Source: Candidatus Aegiribacteria sp.
GTDB taxonomy: Bacteria > Fermentibacterota > Fermentibacteria > Fermentibacterales > JCC-6
Length of the DNA stretch: 5,621 nt
Direction: 5' to 3'
NCBI GenBank assembly: GCA_030642525.1
Contig: DAOWNO010000160.1
Coordinates: 1-5,621, forward strand
Positions 1-5,621 of the stretch are shown piece after piece. The stretch's first letter is position 1. Each line of letters begins with the position of its first letter. The position numbers and the translations under genes were made by a program. The notes below the pieces were generated by a model. That model ran no database searches and was not told the DNA's origin. It was given only the letters and a program-made list of their open reading frames with translations.

Positions 1-663
1 GAAACCGATACTCATTCAAGAATATCAGATACTGGATATTTTGGATCGGATGCCGATAGAGAGATATCCGGGGCAGCTTCAGGCGGTTTTACGGAAATGC
101 AGGCGGGTGGCTCCGGAACCGATCAGGCTGGAGAAGTATTGCTTGGAGCATTTGCATCCGGTGACGAGATATCGGAAACCATCAATGTTACTGTGGGTGG
201 TAGAGGAGGAGTATTGCACGAGGATTACTGTTTTGAAGAAGGAGACAGTGAGGAAACTGAAGAAATCATATTCCATGATGATCGAAGCTCTGACTTTGAA
301 ATGACTTCTTCGATGGAGTCTGGCAGCGGAGAGCTTCATCAGGAAGAATCAGAAGTAGAAACTGTACTGTCTCTGGATATTGATACGATGGGACTGGCAA
401 CAGTATCCTCAGTACCCACTTCACCCACAGAAGAATTTCAAGCCCTGTGGCGGGATTCAGCGAAATTTCTTAGTGTTGAACTTGTTTTCGATATTAACGG
501 TGAACCGGACAGTACGACAGCATTGCTTCTTGATTCGCTCGTTCCGGAGTGGTATTTGTATATTCCATTCATATTCAGAGATACAACGCTGATAATTCAA
601 CGGGACAATATATGCGAATACTTTGTAAATATTAACAGTACACCTGCTTGCGAGAATGAGTAA
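1..663 (+). CDS. C-terminal part of an acidic protein of unknown function (5' end outside the window)
   Basis: The frame is open from the first base to the TAA at 661-663, giving at least 220 residues. No start is chosen because the only upstream boundary is the window edge; the Met codon at 97 has no ribosome binding site in front of it and is probably internal. I do not recognise the family. Residues 1-60 are rich in Gly, Ser, Thr and Asp. Residues 55-128 are strikingly acidic, with 24 Asp/Glu against two Arg and no Lys; the whole 220 residues hold a single Lys. Residues 145-220 look more like a folded, beta-rich domain (SVELVFDING, then EWYLYIPFIF and TTLIIQRDNI). There is no clear membrane segment. 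Such a composition fits an extracytoplasmic or linker-rich protein, but that is inference. It is followed after 11 bp by a secreted-protein gene whose ribosome binding site overlaps this stop codon, so the two are almost certainly co-transcribed. That it is coding is well supported; its function is unknown. Confidence 0.8.
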   Translation, partial: ETDTHSRISDTGYFGSDADREISGAASGGFTEMQAGGSGTDQAGEVLLGAFASGDEISETINVTVGGRGGVLHEDYCFEEGDSEETEEIIFHDDRSSDFEMTSSMESGSGELHQEESEVETVLSLDIDTMGLATVSSVPTSPTEEFQALWRDSAKFLSVELVFDINGEPDSTTALLLDSLVPEWYLYIPFIFRDTTLIIQRDNICEYFVNINSTPACENE

Positions 664-667
664 GGAG
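662..667 (+). promoter_or_regulatory. Ribosome binding site AAGGAG overlapping the upstream stop codon
   Basis: AAGGAG begins inside the TAA stop codon of the upstream gene (661-663) and lies 7 nt before the ATG at 675. It fixes the start of the secreted protein at 675 and makes translational coupling of the two genes likely. Confidence 0.85.
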
Positions 668-674
668 AAAAAGA

Positions 675-1991
675 ATGCGCTTTCACAAATCAGTCATTTC
701 AGTGATTGTTTTATTCCTGGCGGGAATCGGTTCAGCCGAACTTCCCAGAATTGGTGTTGTTTCTTTCGATACCGATGATTTTGCTCCGGACGATATTATT
801 CTTGAAGCAGTAAGGGGCGAACTTATCAGAAGCGGGCGTTTCGAAGTAGCTGATCTTGATTCAGTTGCCTATCTTGACGTTTCACCTGATCTCCTGATCG
901 ATCGCCTGCGGACCATCGCCTCAGATGAGAATCTTGACATATTTCTTGCATTGGAAATTCCTGCAGCGGAAGAATATGACCGCACAGTATTCCGGAATGA
1001 TTCACTTATTACATATAGATCGATAACTGTAGATGTACTGGGAAGATTTTACAGTTCTACGGGAACTCTGATTGGAACGATCAGAAATACTGTATCCAGA
1101 GAAGAGATGCTTCCATTTGCACCTGACCGCTACCGACTTGCTTTAACCTGTGCCGAACAGCTGGCAGCCAGATCTATTCTCGAATTATTTCCGCTTGAAG
1201 TAACTTTCACTGCTTCAGACAGTCAGATTTTCAACATTCCGGTCGGCAGAGAACAGGGAATCAGCAGTGGCATGATCATGGCGGTTGTTGCTGCCTCTTC
1301 AGGAATCCCGGATGAGATATCCGACTATGAATCCCTCAGAAGCAGAGGCCTGCTTCAGATATCCGATGTCGGGAATGCACAATCAACCGCAAGGCTCCTT
1401 TCCGGACACCTGGTGAACGGGGGAACAGTTACCGCGATTGAGCAGTCAGCCCCGGCAATACTGTATATGGAATACAACCTGCTATCCATGAAGGTTGAAC
1501 ATGGCGAAGGCCTTGAGGGAACGGACTCTGAGTGGAGCAGCAACATAAGACTTGGCGTGGAAACAGGGAAATGGGGACTGTCATTCGGCGGTGGATTGAG
1601 AGCAGGAGGTTTGGAGCATTCATCCAGTCTGGGCATTGATCTTCTGGCAGGAACAAGGATTCCTCTCTTCAGCCCTTCGCTGGGTTTGAGATTGTTCGGA
1701 GGAGGTGAGGTTATATTCCTTATGCAGGATATCAGATCGGATACACTTTCTTCAAGCTCAAACGCTGTTTGCGTTGCTGCAATTGCTGATGCCAGTCTGG
1801 AGTATCTTTTTTCCGACAACGTTGGAATTCAGTTTGGCATCTCCGGAATACTGGGAACAGCAGCCGATAGCTGGACTGTACAGGAGTACAGCGGTAAAGT
1901 CAGAGACGCAAATCCCGATGAGATATATTACACAAAGATGGAATATGGCCCATTCAGCATTCATACCGGTCTTATTTATATGATATTCTAG
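675..1991 (+). CDS. Secreted envelope protein: CsgG/FlgT-like N-terminal half with a beta-rich, possibly outer-membrane C-terminal half
   Basis: This 438-residue protein starts with a clear signal peptide: basic n-region (MRFHK), hydrophobic core at residues 7-18, and a likely signal peptidase I site after GSA at residue 21. Residues 24-95 (PRIGVVSFD, a helix, SGRFEVAD, then LDIFLALEIP) follow the alpha/beta pattern of the TolB-N/CsgG/FlgT group of envelope proteins: a strand with I-x-V-x-x-F, a long helix ending in a region that sets up a 'x-G-x-F-x-V' strand, and a strand for the predicted target fold. Around residues 185-205 an IPVGREQGISSGMIMAVV segment resembles the small C-terminal domain of FlgT-type proteins. 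Residues 262-438 alternate polar and hydrophobic residues in about eight possible strands with Gly-rich turns, and the chain ends in Tyr-Met-Ile-Phe; a terminal Phe is typical of outer-membrane barrels. Hence a periplasmic domain tethered to a small barrel is likely. The family match is by pattern only; no enzymatic motif is seen. The start is set by the AAGGAG 7 nt upstream. Confidence 0.8.
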   Translation: MRFHKSVISVIVLFLAGIGSAELPRIGVVSFDTDDFAPDDIILEAVRGELIRSGRFEVADLDSVAYLDVSPDLLIDRLRTIASDENLDIFLALEIPAAEEYDRTVFRNDSLITYRSITVDVLGRFYSSTGTLIGTIRNTVSREEMLPFAPDRYRLALTCAEQLAARSILELFPLEVTFTASDSQIFNIPVGREQGISSGMIMAVVAASSGIPDEISDYESLRSRGLLQISDVGNAQSTARLLSGHLVNGGTVTAIEQSAPAILYMEYNLLSMKVEHGEGLEGTDSEWSSNIRLGVETGKWGLSFGGGLRAGGLEHSSSLGIDLLAGTRIPLFSPSLGLRLFGGGEVIFLMQDIRSDTLSSSSNAVCVAAIADASLEYLFSDNVGIQFGISGILGTAADSWTVQEYSGKVRDANPDEIYYTKMEYGPFSIHTGLIYMIF

Positions 1992-1999
1992 CCCGCTTA

Positions 2000-2692
2000 T
2001 TAGTGTTTCCAGGGGCGCTCGGCCATCCCTCGCTCCCATATGACTTCAAGAGCAGACCATGTTGCAATAGCGAAGATGACTCCGCCTATTATTCCGGAGA
2101 AGATTGTTCCGTGTACGATGCCCAGAGCCAGTGCTCCGCCGGCAAGAGTAGCTGTAAGGAGAATGAGTATTGTTGCTGCAAGTGACGAGGGACCCCATTT
2201 CGATATGACTCTTACCCTGGCCAGATGTATTCCCCATACACATAGAGGATAACCGGTTGCACCGAAGACCGCAGCTGGAATACTCCTGAACAGCAGTATC
2301 CCGAGAGTCCACAGTAGAATCAATGGAAGAAAAACGAGAACAGCACTTCTTGAGAGAGATGAAATCCATTTCATCTGTTCCGGTATTTCACAGAGCGCTG
2401 TCCAGATGAATAGTCCGGAAGCAAACCCGAGAACCAGTGATGATTCGTTATGATGGATGAAACAACTGAAAACAGTTCCGCTTACGCCAAGTACAAGCAG
2501 TACTATTACGAATACTTTCGGACCTATCTGTCCTGATTCAGTAATCTTGACATACAATCTGCTTCCGAGAAGCTGAAGGAAAATAAATAGCAAAAAAGCA
2601 GCGATACCAAAAAAACCCGTTACAGCATAGTCCCGGAGAGTCACATCAGCTGTCTCCAATATTTCGCCAGTCAGAAAAGACAGAATACTCAT
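2000..2692 (-). CDS. Polytopic membrane protein of unknown function (about seven helices)
   Basis: The 230-residue product is mostly hydrophobic. By eye there are about seven membrane segments, near residues 22-43, 58-79, 84-102, 115-136, 138-158, 169-193 and 195-218, leaving short loops and a basic C-terminal tail (ERGMAERPWKH). There is no signal peptide apart from the first helix, no nucleotide-binding or transporter signature and no conserved catalytic pattern I can name, so I assign no function. The reading frame extends upstream to a GTG at 2755, but that start has no ribosome binding site and would add 21 polar residues. The ATG at 2692 is preceded by AAAGGA with a 5-nt gap, so I take 2692. 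The gene is transcribed opposite to everything else in the window. Its stop codon lies 8 bp from the stop of the converging secreted-protein gene, and it diverges from the pseudo-peptidase gene. It is probably a single-gene transcript at this side, though what lies in front of it is only the shared intergenic region. Confidence 0.78.
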   Translation of the reverse strand: MSILSFLTGEILETADVTLRDYAVTGFFGIAAFLLFIFLQLLGSRLYVKITESGQIGPKVFVIVLLVLGVSGTVFSCFIHHNESSLVLGFASGLFIWTALCEIPEQMKWISSLSRSAVLVFLPLILLWTLGILLFRSIPAAVFGATGYPLCVWGIHLARVRVISKWGPSSLAATILILLTATLAGGALALGIVHGTIFSGIIGGVIFAIATWSALEVIWERGMAERPWKH

Positions 2693-2697
2693 GTTTT

Positions 2698-2703
2698 TCC
2701 TTT
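2698..2703 (-). promoter_or_regulatory. Ribosome binding site AAAGGA that decides the membrane-protein start
   Basis: On the minus strand AAAGGA lies 5 nt before the ATG at 2692. The longer alternative start (GTG at 2755) has only AT-rich sequence without a purine-rich site in front of it, so the shorter 230-residue protein is preferred. Confidence 0.75.
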
Positions 2704-2720
2704 CGCTCGCGCAAATGTGT

Positions 2721-2749
2721 TTAATTTGACAGCTTTCGTCAATCGTCAA
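2721..2749 (-). promoter_or_regulatory. Weak candidate promoter for the membrane-protein gene, overlapping TTGAC repeats
   Basis: On the minus strand TTGACG (2744-2749, five of six to the sigma-70 -35 consensus) is followed after 17 nt by AATTAA (2721-2726, only three of six to TATAAT). A second TTGACG copy lies at 2737-2742, and a TTGAC-N7-GTCAA inverted repeat spans 2726-2742. A transcript starting just downstream would have a leader of roughly 20 nt before the ATG at 2692. The -10 is poor, so this may be an operator rather than a promoter, or both. Confidence 0.25.
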
Positions 2750-2786
2750 CTTCACATTGTGATAATTGATATTTGCGTTGATCGGG

Positions 2787-2815
2787 TTGCTTGGTCATAT
2801 ATTCAGCAGTACAAT
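2787..2815 (+). promoter_or_regulatory. Candidate sigma-70 promoter of the pseudo-peptidase/GH57 unit
   Basis: TTGCTT (2787-2792) is followed after exactly 17 nt by TACAAT (2810-2815), which matches five of six positions of TATAAT; the -35 keeps only the TTG core. Transcription would begin near 2822, leaving a leader of about 48 nt that contains a dyad (2824-2847) and the ribosome binding site GAGAGG (2859-2864). It is the best-spaced candidate in the divergent region, but it is a prediction from consensus only, and the host's sigma-factor preference is unknown. Confidence 0.45.
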
Positions 2816-2823
2816 GATTGTTC

Positions 2824-2847
2824 CATGATTATCTGAATAATATCATG
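2824..2847 (+). promoter_or_regulatory. Imperfect dyad in the leader, possible operator or hairpin
   Basis: CATGAT at 2824-2829 is mirrored by ATCATG at 2842-2847. With a two-base bulge, the arms CATG-ATTAT and ATAAT-CATG can pair around a CTGA loop. The dyad starts just after the predicted transcription start and ends 11 nt before the ribosome binding site. That position suits a repressor site or a weak leader hairpin. It is AT-rich and lacks a T-tract, so it is not a terminator. Confidence 0.3.
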
Positions 2848-2869
2848 TGCAGATATTTGAGAGGTGTAA

Positions 2870-5008
2870 ATGAAAACTGCTTTGTTTCTCCTGTCACTGT
2901 TCTTTATACTGTTATCATTATACTGTGTCGGGAACGGACAGGATTCGGAAGTCGACAGTACAGGAGATCAGGTTTCTTTGTATACAGGTAAGGGTGCTTC
3001 ATTCATTCTTGATCTTCATTCGGATGTTTTTGAGGATTCACTGTTCTATTCAGGCAGCCTGGTGGTCGGGATTGTAATCAAAACCGATGAATCTGAAACA
3101 GTTCTGACTTCGATGCTTGTTCCGGGATGCGGTTCCACGACAGAAGACAGACTGAACTATCTGGAAGCCGGAGGACTTTCAAAACCAACAATGGTTGAAA
3201 TCCCTCCTCTTGGTGAGACCGCAGGATTTATTGCAGTGCTGTACTCAAGTAAGGATTCCAGCGTTGTAGAAAGAGTGTGGAACAGAGGGGCTGGCGAACT
3301 CGCGGTACTTCAGGCGAAAACAAAAGGATCTTCTCAACATCTGCTTATCTCTTCAGTCAGCGGGGTTTTCAGGACAGCTGAACTGGTTAACTCCGCAAAA
3401 AACATGTTGCGATCCGTTTATCTCTCTGATCACAATCGGACCATGATCGTGGAAGAAGTCAATTCAGATGTAACAGTTCCACCTGACGTTTATCACAGCA
3501 TTGTTCTTTCAGTCAATCCCTCACACAGAGAAATTACTGTGGTAGACACACTGAAAATTGATTTCAGCCCCACTCAGTCCGATAGCCAGTTAACTCTGTT
3601 TCTTCCGAACAACGGAACCGATTCCAGCTTTGAGGCTCTGAGCGGATACTTTGAATACAGCGGAGATTCGGTGTGCTGTGTTGCAGATTCCTCAAGAGTA
3701 TTCACAGGTCTATTCTCAGGAAAATGGAATGGATTCATCTCCGGTTCTACAGACCGGATCGTAATCAGCGGGCTTCAGATCAATCCCTCGACTTCCTTTC
3801 AGTGTGGTATGTGGTTCTATCCCGGAAATGATATACCGGCTTCGTACAGTCTGGACATTTCAGTTCCGGATATGGGGTACAGGATATATGCTCCACTTCA
3901 GGAATTATCGAGAGTGGTGTCAGATTCGCTGCTGATAGTATCCTATTCTTCCCCCGAAGGCGGCGTGAGAGGTCCACTTGCCTGGGCGACAGGAGGATTC
4001 TCGGAAATGAATATTGCCCGGAGAAGCAGATATTTCTGCCATGATTCCGATTCTATTGCGCTGGAAATGAGTTATCTGGCGGATGATCTGGCATCTGTTT
4101 TCTGGGACAATATGGATTTCTCCGGCGCAAGACTGGATTTCATAATCGTTCGCAGCCTTGACGTCCCTGTTTTTCTGACTGGTCCGGGATGCGTTTTTCT
4201 TTCCTCTGACATGCTCGCGTCAGTTCAGGGGTACGAGTCATGGTCTGATTCACTTGTTTCAGGAATTCCGGTTCCGGCTGCAGCAATTGTATTTGAGACG
4301 GCAAGAGCTTTCCTCGCCGGCAGCACTTATCTTACACAATCTCTCCGGGACGCTTTCGCGGCATGGTCGGTTTATAGATTTGTCACTGCTGAGGATAATA
4401 CGGATTCAGCTGAACTGCTTGAAGCTTATCGAAAATACTATCTCTATACGTCAGAGGTAACAGGTGGCACGGAATACGCGATAGCCGATCCCGGATTAAA
4501 CAATTCTCCGCTTTTTGATCCTGTGATACTCGGTAAAGCCCCGATAGTTATTGAATTTCTAATTAGAGAGATTCCTGCGTTCAAAAGAGGAATACCGAGA
4601 GCCCTGGGAAATCTCAGGCACTCCGGTGATTCATTCGGCAGATTGTTTTCCGCTATGGGAATCCGGGAAAGCGGGGAGTTCGGAGAGATGTTCTTCCAAT
4701 GGCTGTACAGTCCGGGCATTCCTCAAATTGAAATCGCATGGGCTGATTCATCGGGATATCTGCATATCTGGATAGAACAGTATCAGCCGGGGCAGAATTT
4801 TCCGCTGGGATCGATTACCGACGATGTTCTTATCATTTCCGAAGAGAACTCTGAGGTGATTCAACTAACGAGGGGTTCAACAGAGGGTTTCTTCTCCGGT
4901 CGAATACCGGAGATGATCCAGGATATTCAAGCGATCGATATTGACCCTGACCGGATTCTTCCAGCTGATATAATCTACAGGCATCTTCATGGCAGCTTTG
5001 ATTACTGA
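2870..5008 (+). CDS. Exported M1-aminopeptidase-like protein with degenerate active site (predicted pseudo-peptidase)
   Basis: This is a 712-residue exported protein. Its hydrophobic signal sequence spans residues 3-20; a Cys at 19 is preceded by Tyr, so it is not a canonical lipobox. Residues 25-200 form an extra domain I do not recognise. From about 207 the layout of M1 metallopeptidases follows. A beta-sandwich begins at YHSIVLSVNP and includes the WFYPGND segment (315-321). A thermolysin-like region covers about 375-510. The LGKAPIVIEFL helix (554-564) and the MFFQWLYSPGIPQIEI (607-622) to LHIWIEQYQPGQNFPL (631-646) segments match the C-terminal part. Active M1 enzymes carry HExxH, a Glu 19 residues after its second His, GxMEN and a Tyr before the 'x-K-G' motif. 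Here these read F475-E476-T-A-R479, Asp494 (loop about four residues shorter), TGPG (437-440) and Leu554. Zinc binding and peptidase activity are therefore unlikely; a binding or scaffold role is inferred. The start has GAGAGG 5 nt upstream. GH57 follows after 40 bp. The fold call rests on motif order, not on a search. Confidence 0.78.
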   Translation: MKTALFLLSLFFILLSLYCVGNGQDSEVDSTGDQVSLYTGKGASFILDLHSDVFEDSLFYSGSLVVGIVIKTDESETVLTSMLVPGCGSTTEDRLNYLEAGGLSKPTMVEIPPLGETAGFIAVLYSSKDSSVVERVWNRGAGELAVLQAKTKGSSQHLLISSVSGVFRTAELVNSAKNMLRSVYLSDHNRTMIVEEVNSDVTVPPDVYHSIVLSVNPSHREITVVDTLKIDFSPTQSDSQLTLFLPNNGTDSSFEALSGYFEYSGDSVCCVADSSRVFTGLFSGKWNGFISGSTDRIVISGLQINPSTSFQCGMWFYPGNDIPASYSLDISVPDMGYRIYAPLQELSRVVSDSLLIVSYSSPEGGVRGPLAWATGGFSEMNIARRSRYFCHDSDSIALEMSYLADDLASVFWDNMDFSGARLDFIIVRSLDVPVFLTGPGCVFLSSDMLASVQGYESWSDSLVSGIPVPAAAIVFETARAFLAGSTYLTQSLRDAFAAWSVYRFVTAEDNTDSAELLEAYRKYYLYTSEVTGGTEYAIADPGLNNSPLFDPVILGKAPIVIEFLIREIPAFKRGIPRALGNLRHSGDSFGRLFSAMGIRESGEFGEMFFQWLYSPGIPQIEIAWADSSGYLHIWIEQYQPGQNFPLGSITDDVLIISEENSEVIQLTRGSTEGFFSGRIPEMIQDIQAIDIDPDRILPADIIYRHLHGSFDY

Positions 5009-5048
5009 TCAACATAAAGCCGAACATATATCCACTGAAGGACATTAA

Positions 5049-5621
5049 ATGAGAATCAGTTTCTGTATCCATAGTCATCAGCCGGTTGGAAATTTTCAAC
5101 ATATCATGGAATCGGCATATAATGAATGCTATCTGCCGATGATTGAAGTCATGGAATCGCATGGTGGATTCAGAACCGGATTTCACATTTCAGGCACTCT
5201 CCTTGAATGGCTTGAATCGTATCATCCCGAATATCTGAAAAAGGTTTCTCTCATGTGCCGCAAAGGGCAGATGGAACTTCTGACCAGCGGCAGGTACGAA
5301 CCTATCCTTCCGATCTTCAGGCGGTTCGACATTATAGAACAGATATCCCGCTATTCCGATCATCTTGAATCTCTCACAGGCGTGCGTCCGGAGGGTCTCT
5401 GGCTCAGCGAGAGAGTATGGGAACCGCAGCTGCCTTCAATACTTTCCGAGGCCGGTATTTACTACGCTGTAGTTGACGATTTCCACCTGCAAAAAGCAGG
5501 TATCGAAGGGTTGGACCTGTTTCATCCTTTCGTAACTGAAGATGCCGGAAAGACAGTCAGACTTCTTGGAAGCAACCGCGAACTCAGGTACAGAATCCCA
5601 TTCGCTTCGGTTGAGGATACA
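5049..5621 (+). CDS. GH57 glycoside hydrolase, 4-alpha-glucanotransferase/alpha-amylase branch (3' end outside the window)
   Basis: The first 191 residues are present; members of this branch are usually about 650 residues or more. GH57 enzymes act on alpha-glucans with retention of configuration, using a (beta/alpha)7 barrel. Visible family motifs are: region 1, H8-S-H-Q-P-V-G-N-F near the N-terminus; region 2, GQMELLTSGRYEPILPIF (73-90); region 3, GLWLSERVWEP (116-126), whose Glu121 corresponds to the catalytic nucleophile (Glu123 in the Thermococcus litoralis 4-alpha-glucanotransferase); then AVVDDFHL (140-147) and RYRIPF (180-185). The order and spacing follow the T. litoralis enzyme closely as I remember it. 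The acid/base Asp (region 4) would lie past the window end, so an intact active site cannot be confirmed. There is no signal peptide, so the enzyme is probably cytoplasmic and would act on storage glycogen or imported maltodextrin. Transferase versus amylase cannot be decided from this part. The start is supported by AAGGA at 5038-5042, 6 nt before the ATG. The 40-bp gap after the pseudo-peptidase gene contains no terminator. Confidence 0.93.
   Translation, partial: MRISFCIHSHQPVGNFQHIMESAYNECYLPMIEVMESHGGFRTGFHISGTLLEWLESYHPEYLKKVSLMCRKGQMELLTSGRYEPILPIFRRFDIIEQISRYSDHLESLTGVRPEGLWLSERVWEPQLPSILSEAGIYYAVVDDFHLQKAGIEGLDLFHPFVTEDAGKTVRLLGSNRELRYRIPFASVEDT

Noticed and set aside
541..663. DUF11-like or TonB-C-like domain at the end of the first gene
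   Set aside because: The SVELVFDING and LLLDSLVPEW segments recall both families loosely, but no full motif set is present and the two readings conflict, so no family is assigned.
1355..1819. 154-codon open frame on the minus strand inside the secreted-protein gene
   Set aside because: It lies wholly opposite a well-supported gene with signal peptide and ribosome binding site, its product is Pro/Ser-rich with no recognisable fold, and it has no ribosome binding site of note.
2693..2755. Longer GTG start for the minus-strand membrane protein, giving 251 residues
   Set aside because: No ribosome binding site precedes the GTG at 2755, the extra 21 residues are polar and unlike the rest, and the ATG at 2692 has AAAGGA at good spacing.
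2758..2766. Extended -10 promoter element TGTGATAAT on the plus strand
   Set aside because: No reasonable -35 lies 15-19 nt upstream (the TTGACA at 2726 is 29 nt away), and the pair at 2787/2810 has correct spacing. It remains a possible secondary start.
2870..2940. Lipoprotein signal in the 712-residue protein (Cys19)
   Set aside because: The residues before Cys19 are Ser-Leu-Tyr; Tyr at -1 does not fit the lipobox, so lipidation is not claimed, though a non-canonical case cannot be excluded.
4833..5186. 117-codon minus-strand open frame bridging the pseudo-peptidase and GH57 genes
   Set aside because: It overlaps the conserved GH57 N-terminus and the C-terminal M1-like segment on the other strand; the product shows no domain pattern, so it is a shadow frame.

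Overview
The window is about 5.6 kb of protein-dense bacterial DNA carrying five protein genes, the first and last cut by the window edges. I see no RNA gene, insertion sequence, CRISPR array or long repeat. Gram-negative character is suggested by a secreted protein with a predicted outer-membrane-like beta-rich C-terminus ending in Phe. Strong AAGGAG/GAGAGG ribosome binding sites, a roughly balanced base composition (by eye) and several lineage-restricted secreted proteins would fit an uncultured diderm lineage such as an FCB-group or candidate-phylum bacterium. That placement is inference; no marker gene in the window fixes it.

Layout. Positions 1-663 (+) hold the C-terminal 220 residues of an unrecognised, very acidic protein. 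Its stop codon overlaps the ribosome binding site of the next gene (675-1991, +), a secreted 438-residue protein. That protein has an N-terminal half like the CsgG/TolB-N/FlgT type of envelope proteins and a C-terminal half that may be a small outer-membrane barrel. Converging on it with only 8 bp between stop codons is a 230-residue, about seven-helix membrane protein (2000-2692, -). A 177-bp divergent intergenic region (2693-2869) carries a plausible sigma-70 promoter and three short dyads. It leads into a 712-residue exported protein (2870-5008, +) and, 40 bp later, the start of a GH57 glycoside hydrolase (5049 to the window end, +).

Main observation. The 712-residue protein has the layout of an M1-family (gluzincin) aminopeptidase: beta-sandwich, thermolysin-like domain and C-terminal beta segment. 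However, every catalytic motif I could align is changed: HExxH reads FETAR, the third zinc ligand Glu reads Asp after a shortened loop, the GxMEN exopeptidase loop is gone, and the Tyr of the Y-x-K motif reads Leu. It also carries about 200 extra residues between the signal peptide and the M1-like part. It looks like an exported pseudo-peptidase, probably a binding or scaffold protein. The GH57 enzyme behind it is the confidently identified gene here: its first 191 residues hold the HQP motif, the GQMELL...YEPIL motif and the WLSERVWEP nucleophile motif of the 4-alpha-glucanotransferase/alpha-amylase branch. The two are probably co-transcribed, but nothing in the sequence proves a shared function.
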